A program made the translations under genes and the position numbers. Shown one piece after another: positions 37,218 to 45,172 of a stretch of DNA of 64,000 nucleotides; within the stretch, counting starts at the first letter, position 1; every line of letters begins with the position of its first letter. The notes beneath the pieces were generated by a model that was given only the letters and a program-made list of their open reading frames with translations, ran no database searches and was not told the origin of the DNA. This stretch comes from Salinicoccus cyprini (GTDB taxonomy: Bacteria; Bacillota; Bacilli; Staphylococcales; Salinicoccaceae), in assembly GCF_007713705.1 (NCBI RefSeq), contig NZ_VMSJ01000001.1:1054001-1118000 (forward strand), in the 5' to 3' direction.

Positions 37218-37424
37218 ATGGCGATCTTGGTGAAGGTTAAGGACAGCACGAACGACAGGACGGATTTTGAATATATACCGGGTGACAAGATGAAGGAAAA
37301 TATCAAGTCGGAGTACATACTTCGAGAAATTACACCGGACAAAGATAAATTCATCCAGTTCATCTACCCAGAACATACAGAGACATTTACACATTTTAAG
37401 ATCCACTATACGAGAAGACGCTGA
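37218..37424 (+). CDS. small hypothetical protein
   Basis: 68 residues, highly charged, starting MAILVKVKDSTNDRTDFEY and ending in three arginines. No membrane segment or known motif is seen. AGGAG precedes ATG 37218 by nine bases, and an intrinsic terminator follows directly, so this is probably a real monocistronic gene. Family not recognised. Confidence 0.68.
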   Translation: MAILVKVKDSTNDRTDFEYIPGDKMKENIKSEYILREITPDKDKFIQFIYPEHTETFTHFKIHYTRRR

Positions 37425-37440
37425 GCAGGCGTCTTTTTTT
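37415..37440 (+). terminator. terminator after the small hypothetical gene
   Basis: aagacgc / gcgtctt stem with seven-base loop and a run of seven or more T; it overlaps the gene's stop codon. Confidence 0.85.
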
Positions 37441-38353
37441 ATTTCAAAGTTTCTTCGAGCCAGCTGAACATGAGCGGTGTCCATTGTGATGCCCGTGCGT
37501 CGGCCATGCCTGTCGCCTCTGTCGCCAGACTGAGACCATGGCTGCCGCTTTTGAATGTGTGGAGCTCCCATGGTACTTGATGGGTCTCCAGAGCTTTCGC
37601 AAAATCGAGCGAGTTCTCTACGAAAACGAGCTTGTCCTCGACCGTATGCCAGATGAAAGTCGGCGGTGTACTGGCAGAAACGTGGGCTCTGATATGGGCA
37701 CGCTCCAAGATTTCCTCCTTGATTTCAGGACCGAATATCATCCTTGACGCAGTCGACATGTATCTCGGATCTCCTATGCCCCGCGACTCTGCGATTTCCC
37801 TATTGAGCATATAATCGAGAATCGGATAGGCAAGAATCTGGAAGTTCGGGCGGTACCACCTGGATTCCGTTTCTGTCAGATCGCGCAGCCACTCGGAGTG
37901 CCAATGGACTCCGAGACTGGCTGCCAGATGGCCGCCGGCAGAAAAACCCAGTACCCCGATGCGGTCTGGGTCGACATTGAATTCATGGCAGTTTTCCCGG
38001 ATGAAGGTGATTGTTTTCGTCAGCTCGAGCAGTGGTCCTGGGAATTCGGAGCCGAGTACAGCATCCGCCTCCACCATTCCGGCCGCCTGGTACAGCTCAT
38101 CACGGTTGACTCTGCCTTTTTCCTTCCTCATGGCTGTCCCGATTGTGGAATACCTGAGTATGAAAACATGATACCCTTTCGCCAGAAACTCATATCCCAC
38201 CGGCTCCGCTTCCCTGTCAGATACATACATATAGCTGCCGCCCGGGCAGATCACCACTGCCGGTCTCCCCTCTTTCTGATGGACTGCATCTTCACCCAGC
38301 ATCATGGTCACTTCAGCATGCTTGTCACCGATATAGAAACTTTGCAGATTCAT
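37439..38353 (-). CDS. alpha/beta hydrolase (esterase of the acetyl-xylan esterase-like group)
   Basis: A 304-residue serine hydrolase. Nucleophile elbow GVLGFSAGGHLAASLG, oxyanion region VICPGGSYMYVS, and late acid/histidine positions in HTVEDKLVFVEN and KSGSHGLSLA complete the triad. This matches BD-FAE/acetyl-esterase-type carboxylesterases. No signal peptide is present, so it acts inside the cell. ATG 38353 is preferred, with GGAGG six bases upstream. It follows the acetyltransferase gene upstream by 17 bp. Confidence 0.88.
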   Translation of the reverse strand: MNLQSFYIGDKHAEVTMMLGEDAVHQKEGRPAVVICPGGSYMYVSDREAEPVGYEFLAKGYHVFILRYSTIGTAMRKEKGRVNRDELYQAAGMVEADAVLGSEFPGPLLELTKTITFIRENCHEFNVDPDRIGVLGFSAGGHLAASLGVHWHSEWLRDLTETESRWYRPNFQILAYPILDYMLNREIAESRGIGDPRYMSTASRMIFGPEIKEEILERAHIRAHVSASTPPTFIWHTVEDKLVFVENSLDFAKALETHQVPWELHTFKSGSHGLSLATEATGMADARASQWTPLMFSWLEETLK

Positions 38354-38370
38354 ATCATCCCTCCACTCCA

Positions 38371-38865
38371 CTAATTGATCAATCTATATAGATAGATTTC
38401 ATTCCTGTATTCTTCACCAATGCGCAGAGCATCGATCCGTTCCCCTTCTTTCAGAAATCCGAGGGCCATATACAGTTCGATCAGTTCCTCAAAGTCATCA
38501 CGGATGGAGAGTTCCAGACGGTGGATGCCATTGTCTTCGGCCCATATGATGCCGGCATTGAGCAGATTTCTGCCGATACTATTCTGCTGCTCCGTCGGCA
38601 GTATGCCAAGTGATATATTCGCCCGGTGCTTTATCATTTCACCATGGTTGCCAGACAGACTGATATAACCTGTCAGCTCCTGTTGATCGATGGCGACGAA
38701 TATCTGTCTCTTGGCGTTCTGCAGCACTGATGTGAGCAGTGCCTCCGTGTTTGATGTGTTCAGTATATGTGTCTCATGCAGCCCTGTTTCACTGCTTGTT
38801 TCCAGGTTCATGAGCAGATTGAGAAACGCGTCGATGTCTTTCATTTCAATTGGTCTTATTTCCAT
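38371..38865 (-). CDS. GNAT-family N-acetyltransferase
   Basis: A 164-residue GNAT domain, beginning MEIRPIEMKDIDAFLNLL. The acetyl-CoA region is ISLGILPTEQQNSIGRNLLN (Q-x2-x-I-G variant), followed by GIHRLELSIRDD and YMALGFLKEGERID. It resembles ribosomal-protein or small-amine acetyltransferases. It is 3 bp after the metallophosphoesterase gene and before the hydrolase, so the three probably form one transcript. Confidence 0.86.
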   Translation of the reverse strand: MEIRPIEMKDIDAFLNLLMNLETSSETGLHETHILNTSNTEALLTSVLQNAKRQIFVAIDQQELTGYISLSGNHGEMIKHRANISLGILPTEQQNSIGRNLLNAGIIWAEDNGIHRLELSIRDDFEELIELYMALGFLKEGERIDALRIGEEYRNEIYLYRLIN

Positions 38866-38868
38866 TTT

Positions 38869-39588
38869 CTAGCCTCTCTCCTTAAGCAGTACATTCATGA
38901 TGAAGTCTATCGCTGGAGGATTTTCCCTCTTAAGACCTTCTACAAAATCATTATGATCGTAGGGAACCTTCCTATGAATAAAATTGACAGCTTGTCCATT
39001 GATTTCCATGATGGTGTATGGCGCAAGGCCATTCGGCGCCAGACCAAGTGGACCCGGATTGATGAATACCTGCTGTCCCGATTCGAAGTGATGCTGCATA
39101 TGGTCGTGTCCAAACAGTATGATGTCATAGGGATCCTCTTCATAAATGGCACCGAGTGTTTCCACAGAAGGTGACATATCTATCGGACAGTATGTATCAT
39201 CAGGATTCAGATGGTAGTGGGTGAGCAGAATATCAAAGTCCATGATGCTTTTATTCATGGATAACGGCATGGCATCGAGAAACGGTATGAACCGGGAATC
39301 CAGGTGATCGGCTACCCACACGTGATGATCGTGCTCCGCCCCTGTCACTGATGAAGGCATGCCTCTGATCACCTTCAGCACTTCTTCATCGTGATTGCCC
39401 CGGATGACCGAAAGATGATCAAGTCCGCGCAGCATGTGCAGCACTTCGTTCGTCTGGTGGCCGATGGAGATGATATCCCCAAGGCAGAAGATCTCATCGA
39501 CCTCAAACTGTTCCATATCAGTCATCACCATGGAAAGCGCGTTGAAGTTGGCATGTATATCCGATATGATTGCAATTCTTCTACTCAA
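38869..39588 (-). CDS. metallophosphoesterase (YfcE/MJ0936-like)
   Basis: Calcineurin-like phosphoesterase of about 239 residues. Metal motifs in order: ISDIHANFNAL, CLGDIISIG, VIRGNHDEEV, LLTHYHL and FGHDHMQHHF. The small phosphodiesterase family with this layout hydrolyses bis-pNPP-like diesters or acts on dinucleotides; the true substrate is unknown. The start is TTG 39588 (MSRRIAIISD), with GGAGG eight bases upstream; upstream ATGs extend into the ribosome site. Confidence 0.86.
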   Translation of the reverse strand: MSRRIAIISDIHANFNALSMVMTDMEQFEVDEIFCLGDIISIGHQTNEVLHMLRGLDHLSVIRGNHDEEVLKVIRGMPSSVTGAEHDHHVWVADHLDSRFIPFLDAMPLSMNKSIMDFDILLTHYHLNPDDTYCPIDMSPSVETLGAIYEEDPYDIILFGHDHMQHHFESGQQVFINPGPLGLAPNGLAPYTIMEINGQAVNFIHRKVPYDHNDFVEGLKRENPPAIDFIMNVLLKERG

Positions 39589-39701
39589 AGCCCCTACCTC
39601 CATTGATTTCATTCCATAATTCATTCTACCAAAAGACCTCCGTTCCACCTATCAATTCAAACTCGTGTTATCATATATGTAAAATACGATTGAGGTGCAT
39701 T

Positions 39702-40280
39702 ATGACCAGACTTTGCCTAGTACGACATGGACTGACAGAATTCAACCGGTTGAAGAAACTCCAGGGTGCTTCCGACATCCCCTTGAACGAAGAGGGGGAA
39801 TACCAGGCGGAATGCGCTGCCGAGAAACTGAAGGATGAACCATTCGACGCCATTGTTTCAAGCCCGCTCGGGCGTGCCCACCGCACGGCCGAAATCATCA
39901 ACAAGTACCATGACCTGCCGATAGAGACGATGGATGAACTGAAAGAGCAGTATTTCGGTGAACTCGAAGGCCACCATATCGATGATATCATGGAGAAGTA
40001 TCCGCACGGTGAACTCCCGGGAGCCGAAACTTTCGAAGCACTGGCAGAACGCGTCCAGGTTGCGCTTGATCGGATACTGGAACAGCATGCCGGTCAGTAC
40101 GTACTGCTGACAGCCCACTCCCGCACAATCAAATCCATCCTGTCGCTCTTCAGCGATGAAATCGACATGCTCGGCACAAAGCTTGATAACTGCAGTGTGA
40201 GCTACATCGAACATGCCGAATCCAAATGGCAGGTCCATGACTATAATATACCCACTTATATGGGCAGTGAACAGAAATGA
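39702..40280 (+). CDS. histidine phosphatase family protein (phosphoglycerate mutase-like)
   Basis: A 192-residue branch 1 histidine phosphatase. The RHG catalytic motif is CLVRHGLTEFN, the second arginine is in SSPLGRAHRTAE, the acid is in LKEQYFGELEGH and the late histidine in LLTAHSRTIKS. It lacks the full features of glycolytic phosphoglycerate mutase, so a broad phosphatase such as PhoE or a cobalamin-type phosphatase is more likely. GAGGTG precedes ATG 39702. Confidence 0.88.
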   Translation: MTRLCLVRHGLTEFNRLKKLQGASDIPLNEEGEYQAECAAEKLKDEPFDAIVSSPLGRAHRTAEIINKYHDLPIETMDELKEQYFGELEGHHIDDIMEKYPHGELPGAETFEALAERVQVALDRILEQHAGQYVLLTAHSRTIKSILSLFSDEIDMLGTKLDNCSVSYIEHAESKWQVHDYNIPTYMGSEQK

Positions 40281-40284
40281 ATAT

Positions 40285-40316
40285 AAACAGAGCATACCGC
40301 CCGGTATGCTCTGTTT
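40285..40316. terminator. bidirectional terminator
   Basis: Perfect 14-bp stem aaacagagcatacc / ggtatgctctgttt with loop gccc. Confidence 0.9.
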
Positions 40317-40325
40317 GGTAATGTG

Positions 40326-41783
40326 CTAGTATGTTGATCTTGCCTCCGCCGCAATCGGATAGTCGATCGGAAATGCGCTTGCTCCCACTGTTTTTCTATA
40401 CACCCTGTAGAAATGGATGCACCACAGTATCGTCAGAATGGCCCCGCCGGCATACGAAACATTCAGGTCCAGTCCGAAGCCCATCTGTTCGTAGAGAATA
40501 TACGTGAATACGTTGAATGTCATGAAGACAGCAGGTATGAGCGCCACCCAGTAGTTCTTCTTAGCAAGCAGAAGATACATGACGCCAACCCATAATGCAA
40601 TGACGGCTGTCGTCTGATTGGCCCAGGAGAAGTATCTCCAGAGTATTGTAAAGTCGATCAGTGTCAGGCAGTAGCTGATGACGAACATCGGTATCGCAAT
40701 GCTGAAACGCTTCCATATTTCACCTTGTGAAAATGAAAGGTAGTCGGCAATGATCATCCGTGCACTTCTGAAGGCCGTATCTCCACTTGTGATCGGCAGG
40801 ATGATGACACCGAGAATTGCCAGTGTGCCCGCAACCGAGCCGAGCAGCAGAACCGAAGCTTCCGATACGACAAGTGCAGCTTCACCTTGGGCGAGGACCT
40901 GTGCCAGCCCGCCATATCCATCAAAGAGGCTCATCGCAGCAGCAGCCCACACCATCGCGATGATGCCTTCAGCAATCATCATGCCATAGAAGATCTGCCG
41001 CCCATTGGATTCCCTGGCAGTCGTCCTCGAAATGATCGGCGACTGTGTCGCATGGAACCCTGACAGTGCCCTGCAGGTGATGGTGAAGAACAGCAGCGGG
41101 AAGATCGGCAGGTTGTCAGGGTGCATGTTGCCCCAGGTAAGCTCAGGAATCTGCGCCCCCGTCTGGACAAGCCTGAAGCCGATCGCCACTGCACTGAACA
41201 GGAGGATTGCACCGAAGAACGGGTAGATCTTCCCGATGATCTTGTCAATCGGCAGCACAGTCGACAGGATATAGTAGATGAATATCACAGCCAGTATGAT
41301 GCCGAGTGCCACCCTTCCGTCCATAAGTGAATGCAGCAGTATGGCTGGGGAAGTAACGAATACCGTACCGACAAGCAGAAGCAGAAGCAGTGTGAAGGCA
41401 TTGACGATGTGCTTCATGCCCTTACCGAGAAACTTGCTTGCCAGTGCCGGAAGATGCGCCCCCTGGTTTCTGATTGAAATCATGCCTGTAAGATAGTCAT
41501 GGACCGCCCCGGCAAAGATGGATCCGACGACAATCCAGATAAAGGCGACCGGTCCGTAAAGCGCTCCCATAATTGGTCCGAATATAGGACCGACACCAGC
41601 GATGTTGAGAAGCTGGATCAATGAATTGCGTTCTTTTCCCATCGGTACGAAATCAACATCATCACGCTGATGATTTGCTGGCGTCGGCCGGTCGTCCTTC
41701 GGTCCGAACATCCGGTCGATATATTTTCCATATGTAAAATAACCGACGACAAGTAGAATAATGGATGCAAAAAATGTTATCAT
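40326..41783 (-). CDS. cstA: carbon starvation protein CstA family transporter
   Basis: A large membrane protein of 485 residues with more than a dozen hydrophobic segments. CstA landmarks are seen: YGKYIDRMFGPKDDRPTPA, DFVPMGKERNSLIQLLNIAG and GPIFGPIMGALYGPVAFIWI, GAVHDYLTGMISIRN, and SGDTAFRSARMIIADY. The family takes up pyruvate or peptides when sugar is scarce. ATG 41783 has GGGAGG upstream. A near-consensus cre lies about 60 bp upstream of the start, fitting the CcpA repression known for cstA in B. subtilis. Confidence 0.92.
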   Translation of the reverse strand: MITFFASIILLVVGYFTYGKYIDRMFGPKDDRPTPANHQRDDVDFVPMGKERNSLIQLLNIAGVGPIFGPIMGALYGPVAFIWIVVGSIFAGAVHDYLTGMISIRNQGAHLPALASKFLGKGMKHIVNAFTLLLLLLVGTVFVTSPAILLHSLMDGRVALGIILAVIFIYYILSTVLPIDKIIGKIYPFFGAILLFSAVAIGFRLVQTGAQIPELTWGNMHPDNLPIFPLLFFTITCRALSGFHATQSPIISRTTARESNGRQIFYGMMIAEGIIAMVWAAAAMSLFDGYGGLAQVLAQGEAALVVSEASVLLLGSVAGTLAILGVIILPITSGDTAFRSARMIIADYLSFSQGEIWKRFSIAIPMFVISYCLTLIDFTILWRYFSWANQTTAVIALWVGVMYLLLAKKNYWVALIPAVFMTFNVFTYILYEQMGFGLDLNVSYAGGAILTILWCIHFYRVYRKTVGASAFPIDYPIAAEARSTY

Positions 41784-41843
41784 CAAGCAACCTCCCGGAT
41801 ATAGTAATATTTCAATATTCGGTAGAACACTTCCAATAGTAAA

Positions 41844-41857
41844 TGAAAGCGGTTTTA
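41844..41857. promoter_or_regulatory. candidate cre site between cstA and the C45 hydrolase gene
   Basis: TGAAAGCGGTTTTA matches TGWAANCGNTNWCA at 13 of 14 positions. It is 61-74 bp upstream of the cstA start and 24-37 bp upstream of the divergent gene, so it could act on both. Confidence 0.55.
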
Positions 41858-41880
41858 AAATCAATAAGGAGAAGTTTCCA

Positions 41881-42933
41881 ATGCAGAAAATCAGCGCAGC
41901 AGTACAAACATTCAGAGGCAATCACTACGATTATGGCATCGAGCAGGGAAAATGGCTGCTTGAGACCCACTATATGGACAACAGAAATTATGAATGGATC
42001 AAGCGCCGACCGAAATTCAGCCTTGATTTTGAAGAGACGAAAGCACTCTACATGCATTTTGCCCCGCATATATGGGACGAAATCATGGGACTCAAGGAGT
42101 CGCTCCGGATCACCGATCGCGACGTTCTTCTGAACCTCGCCCACTACCGTGTCTCACCAAGGGACAGCGGATGCAGCGTCTACATCGACGATGATGTATT
42201 CATCAGAAACTATGACTACCATCCGAATACCTATGACGGCATGTATAAACTTTTCAAGCCGGATCAGGGCTACGCGCATATCGGACCGGCTTCAAGGGTA
42301 ACAGGTAGAATGGACGGTATGAATGAGCACGGGCTCGTCATGGCATATAATTTCATGAACAGGAAACAGCCTGCTGACGGCTTTACATGCTTCATCATCG
42401 GCAGATTCATCCTGGAACTGTGCAGGACTGCTGAAGAGGCGCGACACCTGCTTATGGATCTCCCCCACCGTGGTGGGTTCAGCTATATCATCCAGGATAA
42501 GGAAGATCATTCGTTTCTGGCAGAAACTTCTGCCAGAGGACTTGCCTTCAGAGACACCCATATATGTACTAACCATTATGAAAGCCTGGCCGATGAGAAC
42601 AGGAGATATCTTGTCGATTCGAAGGAGCGGCTCGATATACTTGAGAACCTGGACAGGCCGTCAAGGGCCGAACTGCTGGAACTGTTTACAGACCGGCGCC
42701 ACGGGCTTTTTGTCGACAACTACAGAAGCTGGGCGGGTACCATCCATACATCCGTATATGATAGGCATCGTCTTACAGCAGGAATAAAACTTGGTGAGAA
42801 CGGACCGCTCCATGAATTCGACTTCAAAAACTGGATGGACGGCCAACCGGTCGATTATGATATTTTCCATGGCTATCTCGATACAGAACTGAAGTTCACA
42901 AGTGCTGATTGGCAGCGTAAAACCAAAATCTAG
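41881..42933 (+). CDS. C45-type Ntn hydrolase (acyl-CoA:6-APA acyltransferase-like)
   Basis: A 350-residue linear amide C-N hydrolase. The self-processing nucleophile is Cys98 in RDSGCSVYIDDDVFIRNYDYHP, which would become N-terminal after cleavage, and GRMDGMNEHGLVMAYNFM follows in the usual place. Family members include the penicillin acyltransferase and many bacterial acyl-amide hydrolases of unknown substrate. AAGGAG precedes ATG 41881. It is followed after 17 bp by a DUF421 gene, probably co-transcribed. Confidence 0.87.
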   Translation: MQKISAAVQTFRGNHYDYGIEQGKWLLETHYMDNRNYEWIKRRPKFSLDFEETKALYMHFAPHIWDEIMGLKESLRITDRDVLLNLAHYRVSPRDSGCSVYIDDDVFIRNYDYHPNTYDGMYKLFKPDQGYAHIGPASRVTGRMDGMNEHGLVMAYNFMNRKQPADGFTCFIIGRFILELCRTAEEARHLLMDLPHRGGFSYIIQDKEDHSFLAETSARGLAFRDTHICTNHYESLADENRRYLVDSKERLDILENLDRPSRAELLELFTDRRHGLFVDNYRSWAGTIHTSVYDRHRLTAGIKLGENGPLHEFDFKNWMDGQPVDYDIFHGYLDTELKFTSADWQRKTKI

Positions 42934-42950
42934 ATCCAGGAGGTGGTCTG

Positions 42951-43478
42951 ATGTCGTTCGATACACTCATATTCGGAAATTTCAATGTCATTTTAAGAAC
43001 CATACTGATCGGAATTATGGCCTACCTGTCACTCGTCCTCATTCTCAGGGTGAGCGGCAAACGGACATTGACGAAAATGAATGCTTTTGATTTGGTTGTG
43101 ACAGTAGCGCTCGGTTCCACTCTTGCGAGCATCATGACCAGCAAAAGCATTACTCTGGCTCAAGGGGTGACGGCCTTCCTCGTCCTGGTGGTCATGCAGT
43201 ACATCATCACCAAGCTGTCTGTCAAAAGCAGAACAGTCAGCAAGCTCGTCAAATCCCAGCCTGTCCTGCTCTATTATGATGGAGAGTATCTCACAGACAA
43301 CATGAAAAAGGCACGCGTGCTCGAAGTCGAAGTCAGACAGGCGGCCCGCTCAAGCGGCAAGAGTGATCTTTCCCAAGTCATGGCGGTCGTCATGGAAACA
43401 GACGGCAGCATTTCGATCATCAGCAAGCAGTCGAAAGAGCAGGATCTCGACAGACTGTTCAGTGAAGTAAAAAAATAA
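42951..43478 (+). CDS. DUF421 (YetF-like) membrane protein, short form
   Basis: 175 residues: three membrane segments (about 10-85) with LVLILRVSGKRTLTKMNAFDLVV and ALGSTLASI as family core, then a C-terminal domain with KSQPVLLYYDGEY and VRQAARSSGKSDLSQV. It is shorter than the member at 33967-34668 and lacks that protein's acidic tail. AGGAGGTGG is just upstream. It is the second gene of a pair with the C45 hydrolase. Confidence 0.87.
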   Translation: MSFDTLIFGNFNVILRTILIGIMAYLSLVLILRVSGKRTLTKMNAFDLVVTVALGSTLASIMTSKSITLAQGVTAFLVLVVMQYIITKLSVKSRTVSKLVKSQPVLLYYDGEYLTDNMKKARVLEVEVRQAARSSGKSDLSQVMAVVMETDGSISIISKQSKEQDLDRLFSEVKK

Positions 43479-43491
43479 GACCTGACGGTCT
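43475..43491 (+). repeat. 17-bp direct repeat, left copy
   Basis: ataagacctgacggtct; the second copy at 43818-43834 differs at one base. The unit is itself a small palindrome (agacc/ggtct). Confidence 0.7.
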
Positions 43492-43492
43492 C

Positions 43493-43543
43493 AGGCTGTA
43501 GACAAAGTCATATTAGAATGACATGTCTGCAGCCTTTTTATCA
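43493..43543 (+). terminator. terminator after the short DUF421 gene
   Basis: ggctgtagacaaagtcat (43493-43510) pairs with atgacatgtctgcagcc (43519-43535), one unpaired base, then TTTTTAT. Confidence 0.85.
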
Positions 43544-43667
43544 GGATGTAGGAAATCTGCAGATCAGGGGAAGAGTATGCTGAAATCAATAGACAGCGGG
43601 TGCAGGATGGAAAAGCCGATTCCCCTGAACGATAATAGTCCGTCGCGGTCATCATCACAATCGACCC

Positions 43668-43749
43668 CGATGGTGAGTTGGCCCTCTAACTCGCCGTGGC
43701 TACGCCCACGATGGTGAATTGGCCCTCTAACTCGCCATGGCGACGCCTA
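43668..43749. repeat. 41-bp tandem repeat, two copies, each able to form a hairpin
   Basis: Copies at 43668-43708 and 43709-43749 begin cgatggtga and share ttggccctctaactcgcc. They differ at a few bases. On the minus strand each holds an inner gagtt/aactc pair around agagggcc and an outer ccacg/cgtgg-type pair, like a REP element. Confidence 0.8.
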
Positions 43750-43775
43750 CGATTCGGAATCCATCAAAATACATA

Positions 43776-43813
43776 AAAAGAAGACAAACCTCATGTCACA
43801 CCGGGTTTGTCTT
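43776..43813 (-). terminator. terminator after the DUF418 gene
   Basis: aagacaaacc (43781-43790) pairs with ggtttgtctt (43804-43813); on the minus strand CTTTTTATG follows. Confidence 0.82.
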
Positions 43814-43817
43814 CAAT

Positions 43818-43834
43818 ATAAGACCTCACGGTCT
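43818..43834 (+). repeat. 17-bp direct repeat, right copy
   Basis: ataagacctcacggtct, one mismatch to 43475-43491. Followed by a T-rich run, it would also act as a small plus-strand terminator. Confidence 0.7.
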
Positions 43835-45024
43835 TATTTTTTTATGCCAAGTATTCTGCCATATGTCAGGGTGCGCCAGATCCATTCGAGCGGCCCGAAC
43901 CTGAACTGCTTCATCCACAGGTGGCTGAGTACAATTTGCACGATGAATGTGCCGAGTACAATTGCCGGGAACCATACTGCATCGATTGTATTGAACAGAT
44001 CAAAACCGAAAAATAGTGTAATCATCACGATGCTCTGTCCGATATAGTTCGTCAAGGCCATCTGGCCGACCGGCTGCAGAAGCCCTGTCAGCCCTCTGAA
44101 ACGCCTCATGATCAGCAGCAGCAGTGCGACGTAGCCGAGCGACATGAGCGGACCACCTATAGTATAGGCAAGCATCGAGGCGATTGACCACATCGGATCT
44201 TCCATACCGTAGGTCATGGCGTATCCTGTCAGGAATTTGATCGGCAATCCGGCAATGATGCCAACGAGTGCCACTTTCCATAGCAGACCACCGATTGATG
44301 CCAGACGTTCAAAATATCCCTTCTGGCCGACATACAGTCCAATAAGGAACATTGCCAGCACGAATGGCACCATGACGACATTACTTGTAATCATCATGCT
44401 GAGTACTGAAATATTCAGATTGACGATGTCCATGTAGGAGCCCTCAGCAGCCGACATCATGCCGAACCCATTACCTGGAACAATGAATTCACCCATATCC
44501 ATATTACGCACACTATACATCAGTAGCGTCAGCAGCAGTACGAATACAGTGCCGAGGAGGAGCAGAATGATGGCAACGATAAGGTTGACTGCCGGTTTGA
44601 ACCGATAGAAGAACATGAGCAGCAGTCCGGTGATGGCATAGACGGTCAGTATATCACCATACCAGATGAAAACTGCATGGGCGATGCCGAAACAGAGCAG
44701 CACAACCATTCTTCTGGTAAACAGCAAGTATGTAGATCCCGGTTTCTTCTCAGCCCTCGAGAGAAAAATGTAGAAGCCGAGTCCGAACAGGAAAGAGAAC
44801 ATCGTGTAGAAATTGGAGGTGACCAGTACGTTGATCAGAAAGATGACGATGGCATTGCTGCCAGTGTAGATGTCACTTGTCTGCATCGTCAGCTGTCCTT
44901 CGACCTGCGGCCCGGCAAAGCTCATGATGTTCATCATCAGAATGCCGAACAGCGCAAATCCACGCACCGCATCAAGCTCGAATACCCTCTCAGGTGACTG
45001 GACCGGCGTATAGTTCTGTTGCAT
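43834..45024 (-). CDS. DUF418 family membrane protein
   Basis: A 396-residue protein with about nine membrane segments. ERVFELDAVRGFALFGILMMN at the start (split in the family as LDxxRGxALxGI) and the C-terminal DUF418 domain GLTGLLQPVGQMALTNYIGQS, LSHLWMKQFRFGPLEWIWR are diagnostic. Members may move small compounds or modify envelope components, but no function is proven. ATG 45024 has AGGAGG upstream. Confidence 0.9.
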   Translation of the reverse strand: MQQNYTPVQSPERVFELDAVRGFALFGILMMNIMSFAGPQVEGQLTMQTSDIYTGSNAIVIFLINVLVTSNFYTMFSFLFGLGFYIFLSRAEKKPGSTYLLFTRRMVVLLCFGIAHAVFIWYGDILTVYAITGLLLMFFYRFKPAVNLIVAIILLLLGTVFVLLLTLLMYSVRNMDMGEFIVPGNGFGMMSAAEGSYMDIVNLNISVLSMMITSNVVMVPFVLAMFLIGLYVGQKGYFERLASIGGLLWKVALVGIIAGLPIKFLTGYAMTYGMEDPMWSIASMLAYTIGGPLMSLGYVALLLLIMRRFRGLTGLLQPVGQMALTNYIGQSIVMITLFFGFDLFNTIDAVWFPAIVLGTFIVQIVLSHLWMKQFRFGPLEWIWRTLTYGRILGIKK

Positions 45025-45117
45025 AGAATGCCTCCTGAAATACATATTTTTTCTAATCATACCATAGAAGATACAGATGAAATCGTCCCGGAACATTTTG
45101 TTTATGATACATCGAAT

Positions 45118-45147
45118 CAAAAAATCAGCTGCCATATGGCAGCTGAT
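45118..45147 (-). terminator. terminator after cls
   Basis: atcagctgcc / ggcagctgat, 10-bp perfect stem, loop atat, followed on the minus strand by TTTTTTG. Confidence 0.9.
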
Positions 45148-45172
45148 GGAAGGATCTATCATGCAATATCCG

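Larger units (their letters stand above)
43481..43833. other. 353-bp gap without a gene
   Basis: Between the convergent DUF421 and DUF418 genes. It holds two terminators, a 41-bp tandem repeat and flanking 17-bp direct repeats. The stretch 43540-43667 has no coding sign that I trust; a 64-codon frame starting near 43523 overlaps the terminator and repeats and has no ribosome site. Confidence 0.7.

Noticed and set aside
41761-41880. N-terminal extension of the C45 hydrolase from 41761
   Set aside because: The extension overlaps the cstA start and promoter region; AAGGAG directly before ATG 41881 and the family N-terminus favour the shorter form.
43523-43717. 64-codon frame in the repeat-bearing gap
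   Set aside because: Starts inside a terminator stem, runs into the 41-bp repeats and has no Shine-Dalgarno site.
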